NCBI RefSeq assembly: GCF_018904615.1
Contig: NZ_JADCNH010000007.1
Coordinates: 1-64,000 of the forward strand
Origin: Verticiella alkaliphila
Lineage (GTDB): Bacteria; Pseudomonadota; Gammaproteobacteria; Burkholderiales; Burkholderiaceae_B
Direction of reading: 5' to 3'
Length of the DNA: 64,000 bases
In this document: positions 38,206-47,654 of the stretch, in pieces
Layout: each line of letters starts with the position of its first letter
Position numbering within the stretch: the first letter of the stretch is position 1
Program-made: the position numbers and the translations under genes
Notes under the pieces: model-generated
Database searches by the model: none
The model's input: the letters and a program-made list of their open reading frames with translations, nothing else
Told to the model about the DNA's origin: nothing

Positions 38206-40622
38206 TTCGACAACGTCCCCCCTCCCGCGAAATCACTGTTGCCAACTTCCTGCCCTACGGCTACCACGTCAGCCCGTCCGTGATCTCGCTCGAAGGCATG
38301 CAGTACATGTCGGTGTGGCGCCTAGGCGGGCGCAGCCCCGAGAGCGGCTCTCCGCAGCAGCGGATGAACTGGACCGAGGAGATCAACAATCTGCTGCGCA
38401 CGCTCGGAGACGCCAATGTCGGCATCTGGGTGCACACCATCCGGCGCCGCGTTCAAGAGTACAGAGAAGGCGAGTTCGACCAAGCGTTTTGCCAACGCCT
38501 GGACCGCGCTTACGCAGAACGCTTCCGAGGCCAGAACCTGTACGTCAACGACTTGTACCTGAGCATTCTTATCCGCCCGTCGGTGGACCCCGCGCTGGCC
38601 GTGTTCTCGAAACTTGAGAAGCGCACAGCCGCTGAGGCACGGCGCTGGCAGTCCCAGGCTCTGCGGCAGATGAAGGATTTGCAGCGAGCGATCAGCAACA
38701 CGCTCCGTCGCTACAGCCCAGAACTGCTCACCATGTACGAAGCCCGCGAAAATGTTTATTCGCAACCCGGAGAGTTCTTGGCGAGGCTAGCCAATGCGTC
38801 GCATCAGATCCTACCGATCGCTCGCAGCCGGATGGCAGACGCCATCTGCTCCACCCGTCCGCTGTTCTCGCGCTGGGGCGAGGTGGTGGAGCTGCGCTCG
38901 GCAGCGCGCTCCAACTACGCCGCCATGCTGGAGCTTCGGGACTACCCGGCCCGTACGATAGCTGGGCAACTGGACGACCTGCTATCCGCTTCATTTGAGT
39001 GCGTCCTAACGCAATCCTTCGGCATGCTCTCGAAACACGCTGGCCGACAGTATCTCAGCAACCAAGCGAGGTTGATGACGGATGCGGGGGATGCCTCCGA
39101 AACCCAAATCGAGGAGCTGTCACAGGCGCTCGATGAGTTGGAGTCCGGCAACATAGTTATGGGAGAGCACCACGCGACGCTGGCGGTGTTCGCCGAGAGC
39201 CCAGAGCAGGCGCGCGATAACCTCTCGCGTGCCGCCAGCCTGATGCTGTCCGCGGGCATCATCGCCAAGCCGGTGGACCTGGCGCTGGAAGCAGCCTGGT
39301 GGGCACAGTTCCCCGGCAACTGGAGGTGGCGGCCGCGACCGGCGGCCATCACGTCCCGAAACTTCGCGTGCTTCGCATCGATGCACAACCAATTGAGCGG
39401 GAAAGCCACGGGCAACCCATGGGGTCCGGCCATCACCAAGCTGAAGACCAAGAGCGGCGGCCCGTTCTTCTTCAACTTCCACGCGACGTTGCCCGAAACC
39501 GACGACACCGGTCGACGGGTTGCGGGCAACACGATGGTGATCGGTAAGACGGGCACGGGCAAAACCGTGCTGCTGGGATTGCTCCTGGCCCAGATGCAGC
39601 GCGTGCGCCCTCGCGTGGTCGCCTTCGACAAGGATCGAGGCATGCAGCCTCTCATCCAGGCGATGGGGGGCCGTTACTTCGTGATCGAGGAAGGCCGGCC
39701 GACCGGCTTCAACCCATTCCAACTGGAGCCGACGAAGAGGAATCTCGCGTTCTTGAAGCGTCTCGTTCCGCTGGCCATCAGCCAGGATGGACAGCCTGTG
39801 ACGCACGCGGATCAGGCGACCATCGACACTGCCGTGGACACTGTGATGCTGCACATGCCACAGGCAATGCGGCGGCCGTCGGTGCTGCTGCAGAGCCTGC
39901 CTCTGCCGCCTGCCAAGCCTGAGCATCCCTCCGTCCACACGCGCTGGCAACGTTGGTGCGCTGGCCATGAGCACGGTTGGCTTCTCGACAGCGCCGAGGA
40001 CGGCCTGGATCTGACCACGCACGACCTCTACGCATTCGATCTGACCGATGTCGTCGACAACGTAGCGGTGCGCGAGGTCTTCAACATGTACGCGATGCAC
40101 CGGACCGCTGAAATGCCCGACGGGCGGCCCTTCGCCTATGTGTTCGACGAGTTCCAGCACAGCCTCCGGGACGTCGGCTTTCAGCATATGGCGCAGAACG
40201 AGAATCGCGTCATCCGCAAGAAGAACGGCATCTTCGTGTACGCCACGCAGGAGCCGGGCGCGATTCTGGATAGCGTCATTGCCAAGACCCTGGTGCAGCA
40301 AGCGGCCACGAAGATTTTCCTGCCCAACCCGGATGGCCGCCGCGACGAGTACGTCGATGGTTTCGGACTAACCGATGCCGAGTTCGATCTGCTGATGGGA
40401 CTGGGCGAGTTCAGCCGCCGGGCCCTCATCAAGCAGGCGTCGTCCGTGGCCGTCGTCGAGATCGACCTCACCGGCATGGAAGATCTGCTGCTCGTGCTCT
40501 CTGGAACTCCCGACCGTGCTGCCATGCTGGAGGAGCTCATGAGTGAGACTGGCGACGCACCGGAGCTCTGGCTGGACGAGTACATCAACCGCGCCAAGCT
40601 GGCGCAAGGAGTGACGGCATGA
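38202..40622 (+). CDS. virB4: VirB4 ATPase of the T4SS
   Basis: This 806-residue VirB4/TrbE ATPase has Walker A GKTGTGKT at residues 448-455, Walker B FAYVFDEFQHSL, and the family motifs GGRYFVIEEG and GFNPFQLEPT. Its length matches VirB4 (about 790-850). It powers pilus assembly and substrate movement. The gene overlaps virB3 and virB5 by four bases each. Confidence 0.95.
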   Translation: MIRQRPPSREITVANFLPYGYHVSPSVISLEGMQYMSVWRLGGRSPESGSPQQRMNWTEEINNLLRTLGDANVGIWVHTIRRRVQEYREGEFDQAFCQRLDRAYAERFRGQNLYVNDLYLSILIRPSVDPALAVFSKLEKRTAAEARRWQSQALRQMKDLQRAISNTLRRYSPELLTMYEARENVYSQPGEFLARLANASHQILPIARSRMADAICSTRPLFSRWGEVVELRSAARSNYAAMLELRDYPARTIAGQLDDLLSASFECVLTQSFGMLSKHAGRQYLSNQARLMTDAGDASETQIEELSQALDELESGNIVMGEHHATLAVFAESPEQARDNLSRAASLMLSAGIIAKPVDLALEAAWWAQFPGNWRWRPRPAAITSRNFACFASMHNQLSGKATGNPWGPAITKLKTKSGGPFFFNFHATLPETDDTGRRVAGNTMVIGKTGTGKTVLLGLLLAQMQRVRPRVVAFDKDRGMQPLIQAMGGRYFVIEEGRPTGFNPFQLEPTKRNLAFLKRLVPLAISQDGQPVTHADQATIDTAVDTVMLHMPQAMRRPSVLLQSLPLPPAKPEHPSVHTRWQRWCAGHEHGWLLDSAEDGLDLTTHDLYAFDLTDVVDNVAVREVFNMYAMHRTAEMPDGRPFAYVFDEFQHSLRDVGFQHMAQNENRVIRKKNGIFVYATQEPGAILDSVIAKTLVQQAATKIFLPNPDGRRDEYVDGFGLTDAEFDLLMGLGEFSRRALIKQASSVAVVEIDLTGMEDLLLVLSGTPDRAAMLEELMSETGDAPELWLDEYINRAKLAQGVTA

Positions 40623-41296
40623 CGACCGTTGGAATGATCCGCGTCGCCAGGTTGATCGTGGCCACCGCGCTCAGCTGGGGCGTGCCGCTCGCGCACGCGC
40701 AGATTCCGGTCACCGACCTCGGCAGTATTGCGCAGGCTGTGCTGCAGCTCGAGCAGCTACGCCATCAGCTGGAGACGGCTCGCAAAGCCTACGATGCCAT
40801 CACGGGAAACCGGGGCTTCGGCACGATCCTGCACGATCCAGATCTGCGTGCCTCATTACCGCCCGAATGGCGCAGCGTCTACGACGATGCTGGATCCTAC
40901 GGGCACGGGATCTCCGGGTCTGTCAGGGAAATCCTTGCGTCGATCAACAACACCGACAAGACAGTCGAGGAAGCTGCTCAGGATCTACAGGAGGACCGAG
41001 CACACCAAGCGGCAACGCAGAAGGCGATTGCCATGCGAGCGTACAGCGCAGCCGAGTCTCGTATCGATCAGATCGAAGGGCTGATACGCGCAAGCGGCGC
41101 AACCCAAGATACGCAAGCGATCGCCGAGCTCAACGCGCGCATTGGCGCGGAGCAAGCGCTGATCCAAACCGATCTGACCAAGCTGGAGATGATCTCCATG
41201 CTGCAACGCGCGGAGGAGAAGCTTCTCAGGGAGAAGACAAACGAACACTTTCGGAGGATTACGAGCTCCGCGAATCGGGGTATGCCGGTTTTCTAA
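40619..41296 (+). CDS. virB5: VirB5-like pilus-tip protein
   Basis: This 225-residue protein has a signal peptide ending AHA-Q and is nearly all helix (QAVLQLEQLRHQLETARKAYDAITG), as in VirB5/TrbJ. Such proteins sit at the pilus tip and contact recipients. It overlaps virB4 by four bases. Confidence 0.85.
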   Translation: MTTVGMIRVARLIVATALSWGVPLAHAQIPVTDLGSIAQAVLQLEQLRHQLETARKAYDAITGNRGFGTILHDPDLRASLPPEWRSVYDDAGSYGHGISGSVREILASINNTDKTVEEAAQDLQEDRAHQAATQKAIAMRAYSAAESRIDQIEGLIRASGATQDTQAIAELNARIGAEQALIQTDLTKLEMISMLQRAEEKLLREKTNEHFRRITSSANRGMPVF

Positions 41297-41307
41297 TAGG
41301 CCCAGTA

Positions 41308-42270
41308 ATGAGCACAATCAACGAAGACCTCGAAGGGTTCCGGTTCGTGTCGAGCATGTTCCGCCGAATCGACGCGATGCTCTTGAATTACGTCGGCGAA
41401 GCTGTCTCCTCAACAATCGCCGCTGTCACGCCGATATTCTCGGTGCTGCTAGCGATCTGGTTCCTTTTCTATGGAGTCTTGATCATCCGAGGGGCCATCA
41501 GGGAGCCACTGATGGATTTTGCTTGGCGTTCCCTGCGAATCGCCTTGATAACAGGGATCGCCCTCAGTGCCGGGCTTTACCAGAGCGACTGGGCGACCCC
41601 GTTAGTGAAGCTTCCAACCGCCATGACTGAAGCTTTCATACCCACATCCCATAGACAGGACACGCACAATCCAGAACTCGCGGGGAACGTGGTTGACCTC
41701 GCTGTGAAGAAGGGCATGGACGCGGCGAAGAAGCTTCTGGACCAAACCAGTATCTGGGACTTGAACCAAAGTGCCGGCTACGTTCTGATGGCTATCGGCG
41801 TTCTGGCCGGAACAGTCCTTCTCGCTGGCGTGGGCCTGGCGGTGCTCCTGTCATGCCAGGTAGCTGTAGCCCTGCTCGCTGGGCTAGGGCCTCTTTTCAT
41901 CCTGGCGCTTCTCTTCGAATCCACCAAAGGATTCTTCGACCGGTGGGTAGCCCAGATCCTGAGCTACAGCTTCACGGCAGTTCTGTTCATCACGGTCTTT
42001 GGCTTCTTCGCAAGCCTTTACGCGGAGTTCGCAGGGGCCATCAAGGTCGACGGAGAAATGAACATTGTCTACGCCTTCACTGGCCTGCTGCTCCTGTCCG
42101 CGTCGTCCCTTGTCTTGCTCCTCAGGATCCCTGCCATCGCCAGCGGAATTAGCGGTGGTACGTCGGTCATAGGCTCCGGTTTTGGCGGCGTTGCCACAGC
42201 TGCACGCCTCGCGATGCCTCACGGTATCGGAGCCGCAGCAGGGTTAGCTAAGCGACTCATGCGGCCGTAA
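41308..42270 (+). CDS. virB6: VirB6-like polytopic T4SS channel protein
   Basis: This 320-residue TrbL/VirB6 family protein has about six membrane helices (for example IAAVTPIFSVLLAIWFLFYG and VALLAGLGPLFILALLF) and a periplasmic loop around residues 90-150. The FESTKGFFDRWVAQILSY region after the fourth helix is typical. It forms part of the inner-membrane channel. ATG 41308 lies 11 bases after virB5. Confidence 0.9.
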   Translation: MSTINEDLEGFRFVSSMFRRIDAMLLNYVGEAVSSTIAAVTPIFSVLLAIWFLFYGVLIIRGAIREPLMDFAWRSLRIALITGIALSAGLYQSDWATPLVKLPTAMTEAFIPTSHRQDTHNPELAGNVVDLAVKKGMDAAKKLLDQTSIWDLNQSAGYVLMAIGVLAGTVLLAGVGLAVLLSCQVAVALLAGLGPLFILALLFESTKGFFDRWVAQILSYSFTAVLFITVFGFFASLYAEFAGAIKVDGEMNIVYAFTGLLLLSASSLVLLLRIPAIASGISGGTSVIGSGFGGVATAARLAMPHGIGAAAGLAKRLMRP

Positions 42271-42338
42271 CGTCTTAGGGGCATCACAAGCCCATCTTTC
42301 CTATCGAGGCCGCCGTTTCACGGCCTTGGAGATCTCCC

Positions 42339-42485
42339 ATGCAACGAATCTTGTTGCTGCTCCTGTTGAGCAGCCTGACGGCGTGCGCGTTCGCGCCGCC
42401 ATCTCCCATCGACCCTTTCCACAGTGACGCACAGCCGCAGCCGGTCAACGTCGTCCCACCTCCTATTCTGGAGGGTACGGCATGA
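42339..42485 (+). CDS. virB7: VirB7-like small lipoprotein
   Basis: This 48-residue lipoprotein has a signal with lipobox LTAC (MQRILLLLLLSSLTAC) and a proline-rich mature part. Size, position between virB6 and virB8, and the ATGA overlap with virB8 all fit VirB7, which anchors VirB9 in the outer-membrane core complex. Confidence 0.8.
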   Translation: MQRILLLLLLSSLTACAFAPPSPIDPFHSDAQPQPVNVVPPPILEGTA

Positions 42486-43186
42486 CGACCGGCAACACTT
42501 CGCCAACGGTCAAAGTCTCCGGCATCCGCCAGTATCTGCGCGAGACCCAGGGGCTGGAGCGGGACGTGATCTACGAAGTCGCTAGATCGCGTCGTACTGC
42601 TTGGATCCTTGCTACAGCTGCGCTGCTCATGGCAGCCATGGCTATCGCCGCGCTCCTGGCTCTCACCCCGCTCAAGACCGTAGCTCCTCCCATCGTTCTG
42701 CGCGTGGACAGCACCACGGGCACTGTTGCCGAAATGACGACGCTCGGTGACGTCCAGCTGACGCCATCCGAAGCCGAAGACCAAGCCAACATCTATCGCT
42801 ACGTCCTGGCTTGCGAGTCCTACAACTGGTACTCGCTCGCGAGCGACTACGAGACCTGCGGCGCTCTCTCTAGTGCCGAGGTGCAGCGTCAATACGTGGC
42901 GCAGTACCAGGGCAAAGATGCGTTGCACAACCAGCTCGGCAGCCGGGTCCTCATCCGCGTGAGGGTTGGTTCGATCACGCCGGCCCCTCATGGTGCAGCA
43001 GTGATCCGCTTCACGGTCCAACGCCAGCATGACGACGGAATCCGTGAACCCGCCCAGCACAAGATCGCCACGCTCACCTACAGCTACGACGACGCGGCAC
43101 AGCGCCGAGATGACCGGTGGCTCAATCCGCGCGGCTTCTTGGTCACGAGCTATAGGTCTGACAACGACCTGGTTGCACAACACTGA
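42482..43186 (+). CDS. virB8: VirB8-like T4SS assembly factor
   Basis: This 234-residue bitopic protein has a short cytoplasmic N-terminus, one membrane helix (about residues 38-62) and a periplasmic NTF2-like domain (YVLACESYNWYSLASDYETC, VRVGSITPAPHGAAVIRF). It nucleates the inner-membrane complex. The ATG overlaps virB7. Confidence 0.9.
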   Translation: MTTGNTSPTVKVSGIRQYLRETQGLERDVIYEVARSRRTAWILATAALLMAAMAIAALLALTPLKTVAPPIVLRVDSTTGTVAEMTTLGDVQLTPSEAEDQANIYRYVLACESYNWYSLASDYETCGALSSAEVQRQYVAQYQGKDALHNQLGSRVLIRVRVGSITPAPHGAAVIRFTVQRQHDDGIREPAQHKIATLTYSYDDAAQRRDDRWLNPRGFLVTSYRSDNDLVAQH

Positions 43187-43196
43187 CGAGGCACTC

Positions 43197-43754
43197 ATGA
43201 GCATCGAAAACGACTCCAGCAAGCTGATCGAGTCGATCAAGCGGGTTCGCGACATCCGCGACCTCTACGTAGCGTCTGCCTCGGATCTATCGCTTCAGAG
43301 CCGCATGGAGGCCCACGCGAAGGTTGATCTCCAAGAGGTTGCGACGCTCTGGAAGGCCTACGCTCCAGCGCACGTGCAAGCTCAGCCGGCCGGCACGCCG
43401 GAGGTCGTACGGCTGGCCAATGTCGTGGCCAAGCACTTTACGGTTGACACGGGCTACGCCGAGGTCAATCTGGTCTCTGAGCGCGACATGATGGTCCGCT
43501 CACCCGTTGCGGGCCAATCGTACAAAGGTCCAATCCTGGGCGTCAGCGAGGCCAACGTGCTTCAGCGCGACATGGCGTCCGGAGACGTCATCGTGCATGT
43601 TCGCCAGAAGCTGATTGGTGACCTCAGCCGGCTTGCCCACGAGCCCAGTGCTCACATCCGTTATCCACACGGCGCCATCGGATTGGCGAGCTCCGGAAGG
43701 GAAGCCGCCCTGGAAACGCCCTCCTATCAGATCTCCCGAGGCATTGAACGATGA
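43197..43754 (+). CDS. KfrB-domain-like protein inserted between virB8 and virB9
   Basis: This 185-residue soluble protein has a C-terminal half that fits the KfrB-type pattern: GQSYKGPILGVSEANVLQRD, VIVHVRQKL and a closing HIRYPHGAIGL strand. KfrB domains occur in plasmid maintenance proteins and on relaxases, with unclear function. It is not a canonical T4SS part. It is translationally coupled to virB9 (ATGA). Confidence 0.55.
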   Translation: MSIENDSSKLIESIKRVRDIRDLYVASASDLSLQSRMEAHAKVDLQEVATLWKAYAPAHVQAQPAGTPEVVRLANVVAKHFTVDTGYAEVNLVSERDMMVRSPVAGQSYKGPILGVSEANVLQRDMASGDVIVHVRQKLIGDLSRLAHEPSAHIRYPHGAIGLASSGREAALETPSYQISRGIER

Positions 43755-44554
43755 AGCGAGTCGCTGCCATCCTCATACTGTCTGCTGCAGCGCCGGCCAT
43801 TGCGCTGGATCTACCCACGCACAGCCCCTATGACCACCGCGTGCGCAACGTTGTCTACAACCCCGATGATGTTGTCCAGATCGACGCCGTGGTGGGCACC
43901 GCCACGCATGTGATCCTTGAACCGGGTGAGGAGCTCATGACGCACGCCTTCGGCGACTCCCAGGCCTATCAGTTCGCCACGCATCAGAACCATCTGTTCC
44001 TGAAGCCGGCCGCTGATGATGCCAACACGAACCTGGCGGTGGTGACCAACCGGCGCACCTATGCGTTCCGCCTTTCGTTCACGGCCGATCGGCGCGCGCA
44101 GGCCCTCTACACCCTGCGCTTCTCTTATCCGGACAACGACCGCGCGCGCGCCGCAGAGGCGCAGACCCGGGCACAAGTCGCCGCTGATCTGCAGACCACG
44201 TCGTCCCCGGTGAGCTGGGAGGGTTATCAATTCTTCGGCAATGCGACCTTGGTACCGCGACACGCCTGGAATGACGGGCACACCACGTGGTTCCAGTTCG
44301 GTCCTGGCCGCGAGCTGCCGGCGATCTACGCGATGGATGCCTCGGGGCAGGAGCGGCTCGTAAACCAGCACGTCGAAAGCTCGGCCGACGGCCGTGTGGT
44401 GCTGCACACGACATCCGCGCGTTGGGTACTGCGCTTGGGCGAGAGCGCCGCGGGCGTCGAGGACACTCAGCACGGCGTCATTGCGGCGCGGCCGACGCTG
44501 ACGCGCACGGTATCGGACCAAGTGCGTCGCGTCGTAAAGGATGAGTTTCAATGA
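43751..44554 (+). CDS. virB9: VirB9-like outer-membrane core protein
   Basis: This 267-residue protein has a signal peptide (ending PAIA), the CagX/VirB9 pattern (THVILEPGEELMTHAFGDSQAY, FLKPAADDANTNLAVVTNRRTY, YQFFGNATLVPRHAWNDG) and a C-terminal beta domain that binds VirB7. It overlaps the neighbouring genes by four bases on each side. Confidence 0.92.
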   Translation: MKRVAAILILSAAAPAIALDLPTHSPYDHRVRNVVYNPDDVVQIDAVVGTATHVILEPGEELMTHAFGDSQAYQFATHQNHLFLKPAADDANTNLAVVTNRRTYAFRLSFTADRRAQALYTLRFSYPDNDRARAAEAQTRAQVAADLQTTSSPVSWEGYQFFGNATLVPRHAWNDGHTTWFQFGPGRELPAIYAMDASGQERLVNQHVESSADGRVVLHTTSARWVLRLGESAAGVEDTQHGVIAARPTLTRTVSDQVRRVVKDEFQ

Positions 44555-45726
44555 GCCGCATCAAGACAGTCGACGCCGGCGCAGAAATGGGATCCCTTGA
44601 TGAAGGAGTCGCCGCCCGTGGACCGGCCAAGTTAGATGACGAAGCGCGCGGCGCGCCACGTGGCGCACGCGCAGCATTTGCCATCGGCGCTGCAATCGTC
44701 GTGGCAGCAGCCATAGCGTTCTCCTGGAAGGCGATTCAGGTGAGCGAGGAGACGACGTCCGCCAATGGCAGTTCTGCGCCCAGTCGCAGCCGTGTTCCGC
44801 CGTTGGCGCTGGGCACCCCATCTTCTGCGCCGGCAGTGCCGGCGGCGGCATCGGCTCACGTCCCTGATCCGGGCCTCGTGGTGCCGCCGCTGTCGTCCCG
44901 CCCGAATGAGATTCCCTACTCGGCCCCAGCTGCAACGGCTCAGCCTTGGGTCCCTAGCGCTCGGACAGCACCGGTCGACACCGTCAAAGCCCGCCGTCTC
45001 GGATCGCCACTGGCAGCATCAGTGTCCCCATCGGGAACACCTGGTGCCAGCAACCAGAGCTTACCGCCGGAAGCAGCCTCGGGCGATCTCGCCGATCGCC
45101 TGCAGCCCTTCCGGCTACGAGCTGCGGCTGCGGGATTGATCGGGAATCGGAACCTGTTGCTCACACAAGGCGCAACCATCAGTTGCGTGCTCACGACCCG
45201 CATCGTTTCCGCGCAGCCAGGCTTGGTCACCTGCACATTGACCGAGGATGTTCGATCGGCCTCCGGCGCGGTGATCTTGCTGGACGCCGGTTCGCGCGTC
45301 GTAGGCCGGTACGAAGGCGGCCTGGCCCAGGGGCAAGCCCGAATCTTCGTGACTTGGTCGCGTGTGGAGACGCCAGACGGCGTGGTCATCTCGCTGGACT
45401 CACCGGGCGCCGGCCCGCTTGGCGAAGCCGGCCTTGGCGGCGAAGTGGACAGCCACTTCTGGCAACGCTTCGGCGGTGCACTGCTCATCAGCATCATCGG
45501 TGACATCGGCGAAGCCGCGACCAACCGCAGCAACAGCGGCACTGAGAGGGTGCAGTTCACGGGCACATCCCGAGGCGCCCAGGACGCCGTTACCGAGGTG
45601 CTGCGCAACTCGATCAACATTCCCCCCACTCTCTACAAACACCAGGGCGAGCGCGTGACCATTGTCGTCGCACGTGACCTGGACTTCGGAGCTGTCTATG
45701 ACCTCAAGTCCGCTGCCGACCGCTGA
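44551..45726 (+). CDS. virB10: VirB10-like energy-sensing core protein
   Basis: This 391-residue protein has a cytoplasmic tail, one membrane helix (about residues 45-66), a proline-rich periplasmic linker and a C-terminal TrbI/VirB10 beta-barrel: LLTQGATISCVLTTRIVS, GLVTCTLTEDV, LLDAGSRVVGRYEGGLAQGQ and GERVTIVVARDLDF. It spans both membranes in the T4SS core. Confidence 0.93.
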   Translation: MSRIKTVDAGAEMGSLDEGVAARGPAKLDDEARGAPRGARAAFAIGAAIVVAAAIAFSWKAIQVSEETTSANGSSAPSRSRVPPLALGTPSSAPAVPAAASAHVPDPGLVVPPLSSRPNEIPYSAPAATAQPWVPSARTAPVDTVKARRLGSPLAASVSPSGTPGASNQSLPPEAASGDLADRLQPFRLRAAAAGLIGNRNLLLTQGATISCVLTTRIVSAQPGLVTCTLTEDVRSASGAVILLDAGSRVVGRYEGGLAQGQARIFVTWSRVETPDGVVISLDSPGAGPLGEAGLGGEVDSHFWQRFGGALLISIIGDIGEAATNRSNSGTERVQFTGTSRGAQDAVTEVLRNSINIPPTLYKHQGERVTIVVARDLDFGAVYDLKSAADR

Positions 45727-45928
45727 GCCGATGGCCTCAGCGGCCCTCGATCAGCTTCACGCCAAACTCTACCGAGCATTTCGCGCAGGATTCTGCAGCG
45801 CTGACGAGGCGATTGACGCTCGCTTCGAGGATGCGTTGATGCTCCTGCCCGATCCCGTCAGACCCACACCGGCGGAGTTCGATGCACTCATCGCTGAGGT
45901 GTTCGACGTAGAGAAAGCGTCGCCGTAG
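45698..45928 (+). CDS. Small hypothetical protein overlapping virB10
   Basis: This 76-residue acidic helical protein (LDQLHAKLYRAFRAGFCSADE) ends in AEVFDVEKASP. ATG 45698 follows GGAG at six bases but overlaps virB10 by 29 bases; ATG 45731 would avoid the overlap. It has no membrane segment or motif and probably belongs to the T4SS operon. Confidence 0.5.
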   Translation: MTSSPLPTAEPMASAALDQLHAKLYRAFRAGFCSADEAIDARFEDALMLLPDPVRPTPAEFDALIAEVFDVEKASP

Positions 45929-46000
45929 GGCCGTCCTTCCTGACTCTTGCAGTCCATTTAACGTCAAGCGTGGCCTACACAGCCACGCGGAGCTCTATCA

Positions 46001-46180
46001 ATGCTACGCAAGAAAATCGAGATTGTTATCCAGCGAGCGGCAGGTAACGCGCAGCTAGCTGCGGTCGAGGTATGCGCTCTTTTGGAGGAGGAGGTCGGCT
46101 TGTCCGGAAACGGATGGTTCGAGGGCGATGATGTGATGACCGCGCGCCTGAGTGTCGAAAGGCAGGAAGACGACCAATAG
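46001..46180 (+). CDS. Very small hypothetical protein before virB11
   Basis: This 59-residue protein starts MLRKKIEIVIQRAAGNAQLA and ends with an acidic tail (RQEDDQ). GGAG lies nine bases upstream. The pattern resembles short helix-forming plasmid proteins. Coding is likely because of codon use and spacing, but the role is unknown. Confidence 0.45.
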   Translation: MLRKKIEIVIQRAAGNAQLAAVEVCALLEEEVGLSGNGWFEGDDVMTARLSVERQEDDQ

Positions 46181-46308
46181 CTCCCGGACAGACCGAGGGC
46201 GACGGCAGGACTGGCAGGTCGCTCTCACTGTAATTGAACTTGCACGGGCGAAGAGACCTCCGCGGCATCGCCATTGCGCCGGCGTCGCCCCTGAATCAGA
46301 CCAACCCG

Positions 46309-47361
46309 ATGACACCTACATCCCGAGACGGCACGTTGCTGCATTTGATGCAGCCGTTGCAGCAGCAACTCGAGCGCCACGACGTGACCGAGCTGACCAT
46401 CAACCAACCTGGAGAGTATTGGACGCGGGAGAACGGTGGCTGGCGTCATCACGCGGCGCCCGAGCTCACCGCTGGCATGCTCAATGCCTTGAGCAACGCC
46501 ATGATCGTCTACAACGGATTGGCGCCCGCGCCGGTGTCATCTGTCGTGCTGCCGCAGGGCTGGCGCGGCCAGATCGTGCTGCCGCCGGCCGTGATCGACG
46601 GCTCTGTATCCCTCTCCATTCGCAAGCACAACGGCACCTCGCGGCAGCTGGTCGAACTCGCTGACGCCGGCGCCTTTGATAGTTGGAAAGACACCAGCTA
46701 CCACAACCCGACCGCTGAAGAGATCGAGATCTTGAAGCGCGTGCACGGCGTTCACCGTCTCGACGAGACCGACGCGCAACTGCTGCAGCTCAAGCGCCGC
46801 GGTGACATGCCAGCGTTTCTCGGCGCCTGCGTCGCACACCATCGCAACATCGTCATCGCCGGCAAGACCGGTTCCGGCAAGACCACGTTCGCGCGCGCGC
46901 TCATCCAGGCTGTCCCGCCCGAGGAGCGTCTGGTCACCATCGAGGACGTCCATGAGCTGCATCTGCCCGGTCATCCGAACCGCGTGCACATGCTCTACGG
47001 CGATGGCGCCGGCCGCATCTCCGCGGATGCTTGTCTGGCCTCCTGCATGCGCCAATCGCCGGACAGGATTTTCCTGGCCGAACTACGTGGCAACGAAGCA
47101 TGGGAGTACCTCATGGCTCTAAATACCGGGCACCCGGGCTCCGTCACGACGACCCACGCCAACAGCGCGGCCGCTGCCTTCGAGCGCATCGCGCTACTTG
47201 TGAAGAAGTCACCCGCCGGGCGCGATATCGACATCGACGTCATCCGCCAAGTGCTCTTCAGCACCATCGATGTCGTCCTGTACTTCGCCAACTGGAAGCT
47301 GGCCGAAGTGTTCTACGACCCCATCTACGCTCGTGAGCGCATCACGGGTTCGCGAGGATAG
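46309..47361 (+). CDS. virB11: VirB11 ATPase of the T4SS
   Basis: This 350-residue hexameric traffic ATPase has an N-terminal domain (VTELTINQPGEYW), Walker A GKTGSGKT at about residues 185-192, an Asp-box TIEDVHEL, Walker B-like FLAELRGNEAW and the His-box TTTHANS. It switches the T4SS between pilus assembly and DNA export with VirB4 and VirD4. ATG 46309 gives the family length. It is separated from virB10 by two small genes. Confidence 0.93.
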   Translation: MTPTSRDGTLLHLMQPLQQQLERHDVTELTINQPGEYWTRENGGWRHHAAPELTAGMLNALSNAMIVYNGLAPAPVSSVVLPQGWRGQIVLPPAVIDGSVSLSIRKHNGTSRQLVELADAGAFDSWKDTSYHNPTAEEIEILKRVHGVHRLDETDAQLLQLKRRGDMPAFLGACVAHHRNIVIAGKTGSGKTTFARALIQAVPPEERLVTIEDVHELHLPGHPNRVHMLYGDGAGRISADACLASCMRQSPDRIFLAELRGNEAWEYLMALNTGHPGSVTTTHANSAAAAFERIALLVKKSPAGRDIDIDVIRQVLFSTIDVVLYFANWKLAEVFYDPIYARERITGSRG

Positions 47362-47363
47362 CC

Positions 47364-47612
47364 ATGTCCGACCTCTCGCGCGTCAAGCTGGCCTATCAGC
47401 TGATGCAGACCGTTTACCAGGAGGCCGTCGCTGACGGCGACAACGAGAAGGCGATCGCTCGCCGCATCGATCGCTCGTACCCTTGGGGTCCTCGAGCTCA
47501 CTGGCCGTACAAGGCCTGGCTGGCGGCACGCCGCGAGTTCTTTGAGGCACATGGCCTGCCGTTGCGCATGCGTCGCTCCATCAAGGAGTCGCTGAGCGTC
47601 ACTTCGCCATGA
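47364..47612 (+). CDS. Small hypothetical protein after virB11
   Basis: This 82-residue basic protein starts two bases after virB11. It contains a motif AIARRIDRSYPWGPRAHWPYKAWLAARREFF-like helix that resembles plasmid-borne small DNA- or RNA-binding proteins. Function unknown. Confidence 0.5.
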   Translation: MSDLSRVKLAYQLMQTVYQEAVADGDNEKAIARRIDRSYPWGPRAHWPYKAWLAARREFFEAHGLPLRMRRSIKESLSVTSP

Positions 47613-47654
47613 AGCCACAGCTTTACCCGGTAAATCAACATACAAGGTCAGGCA

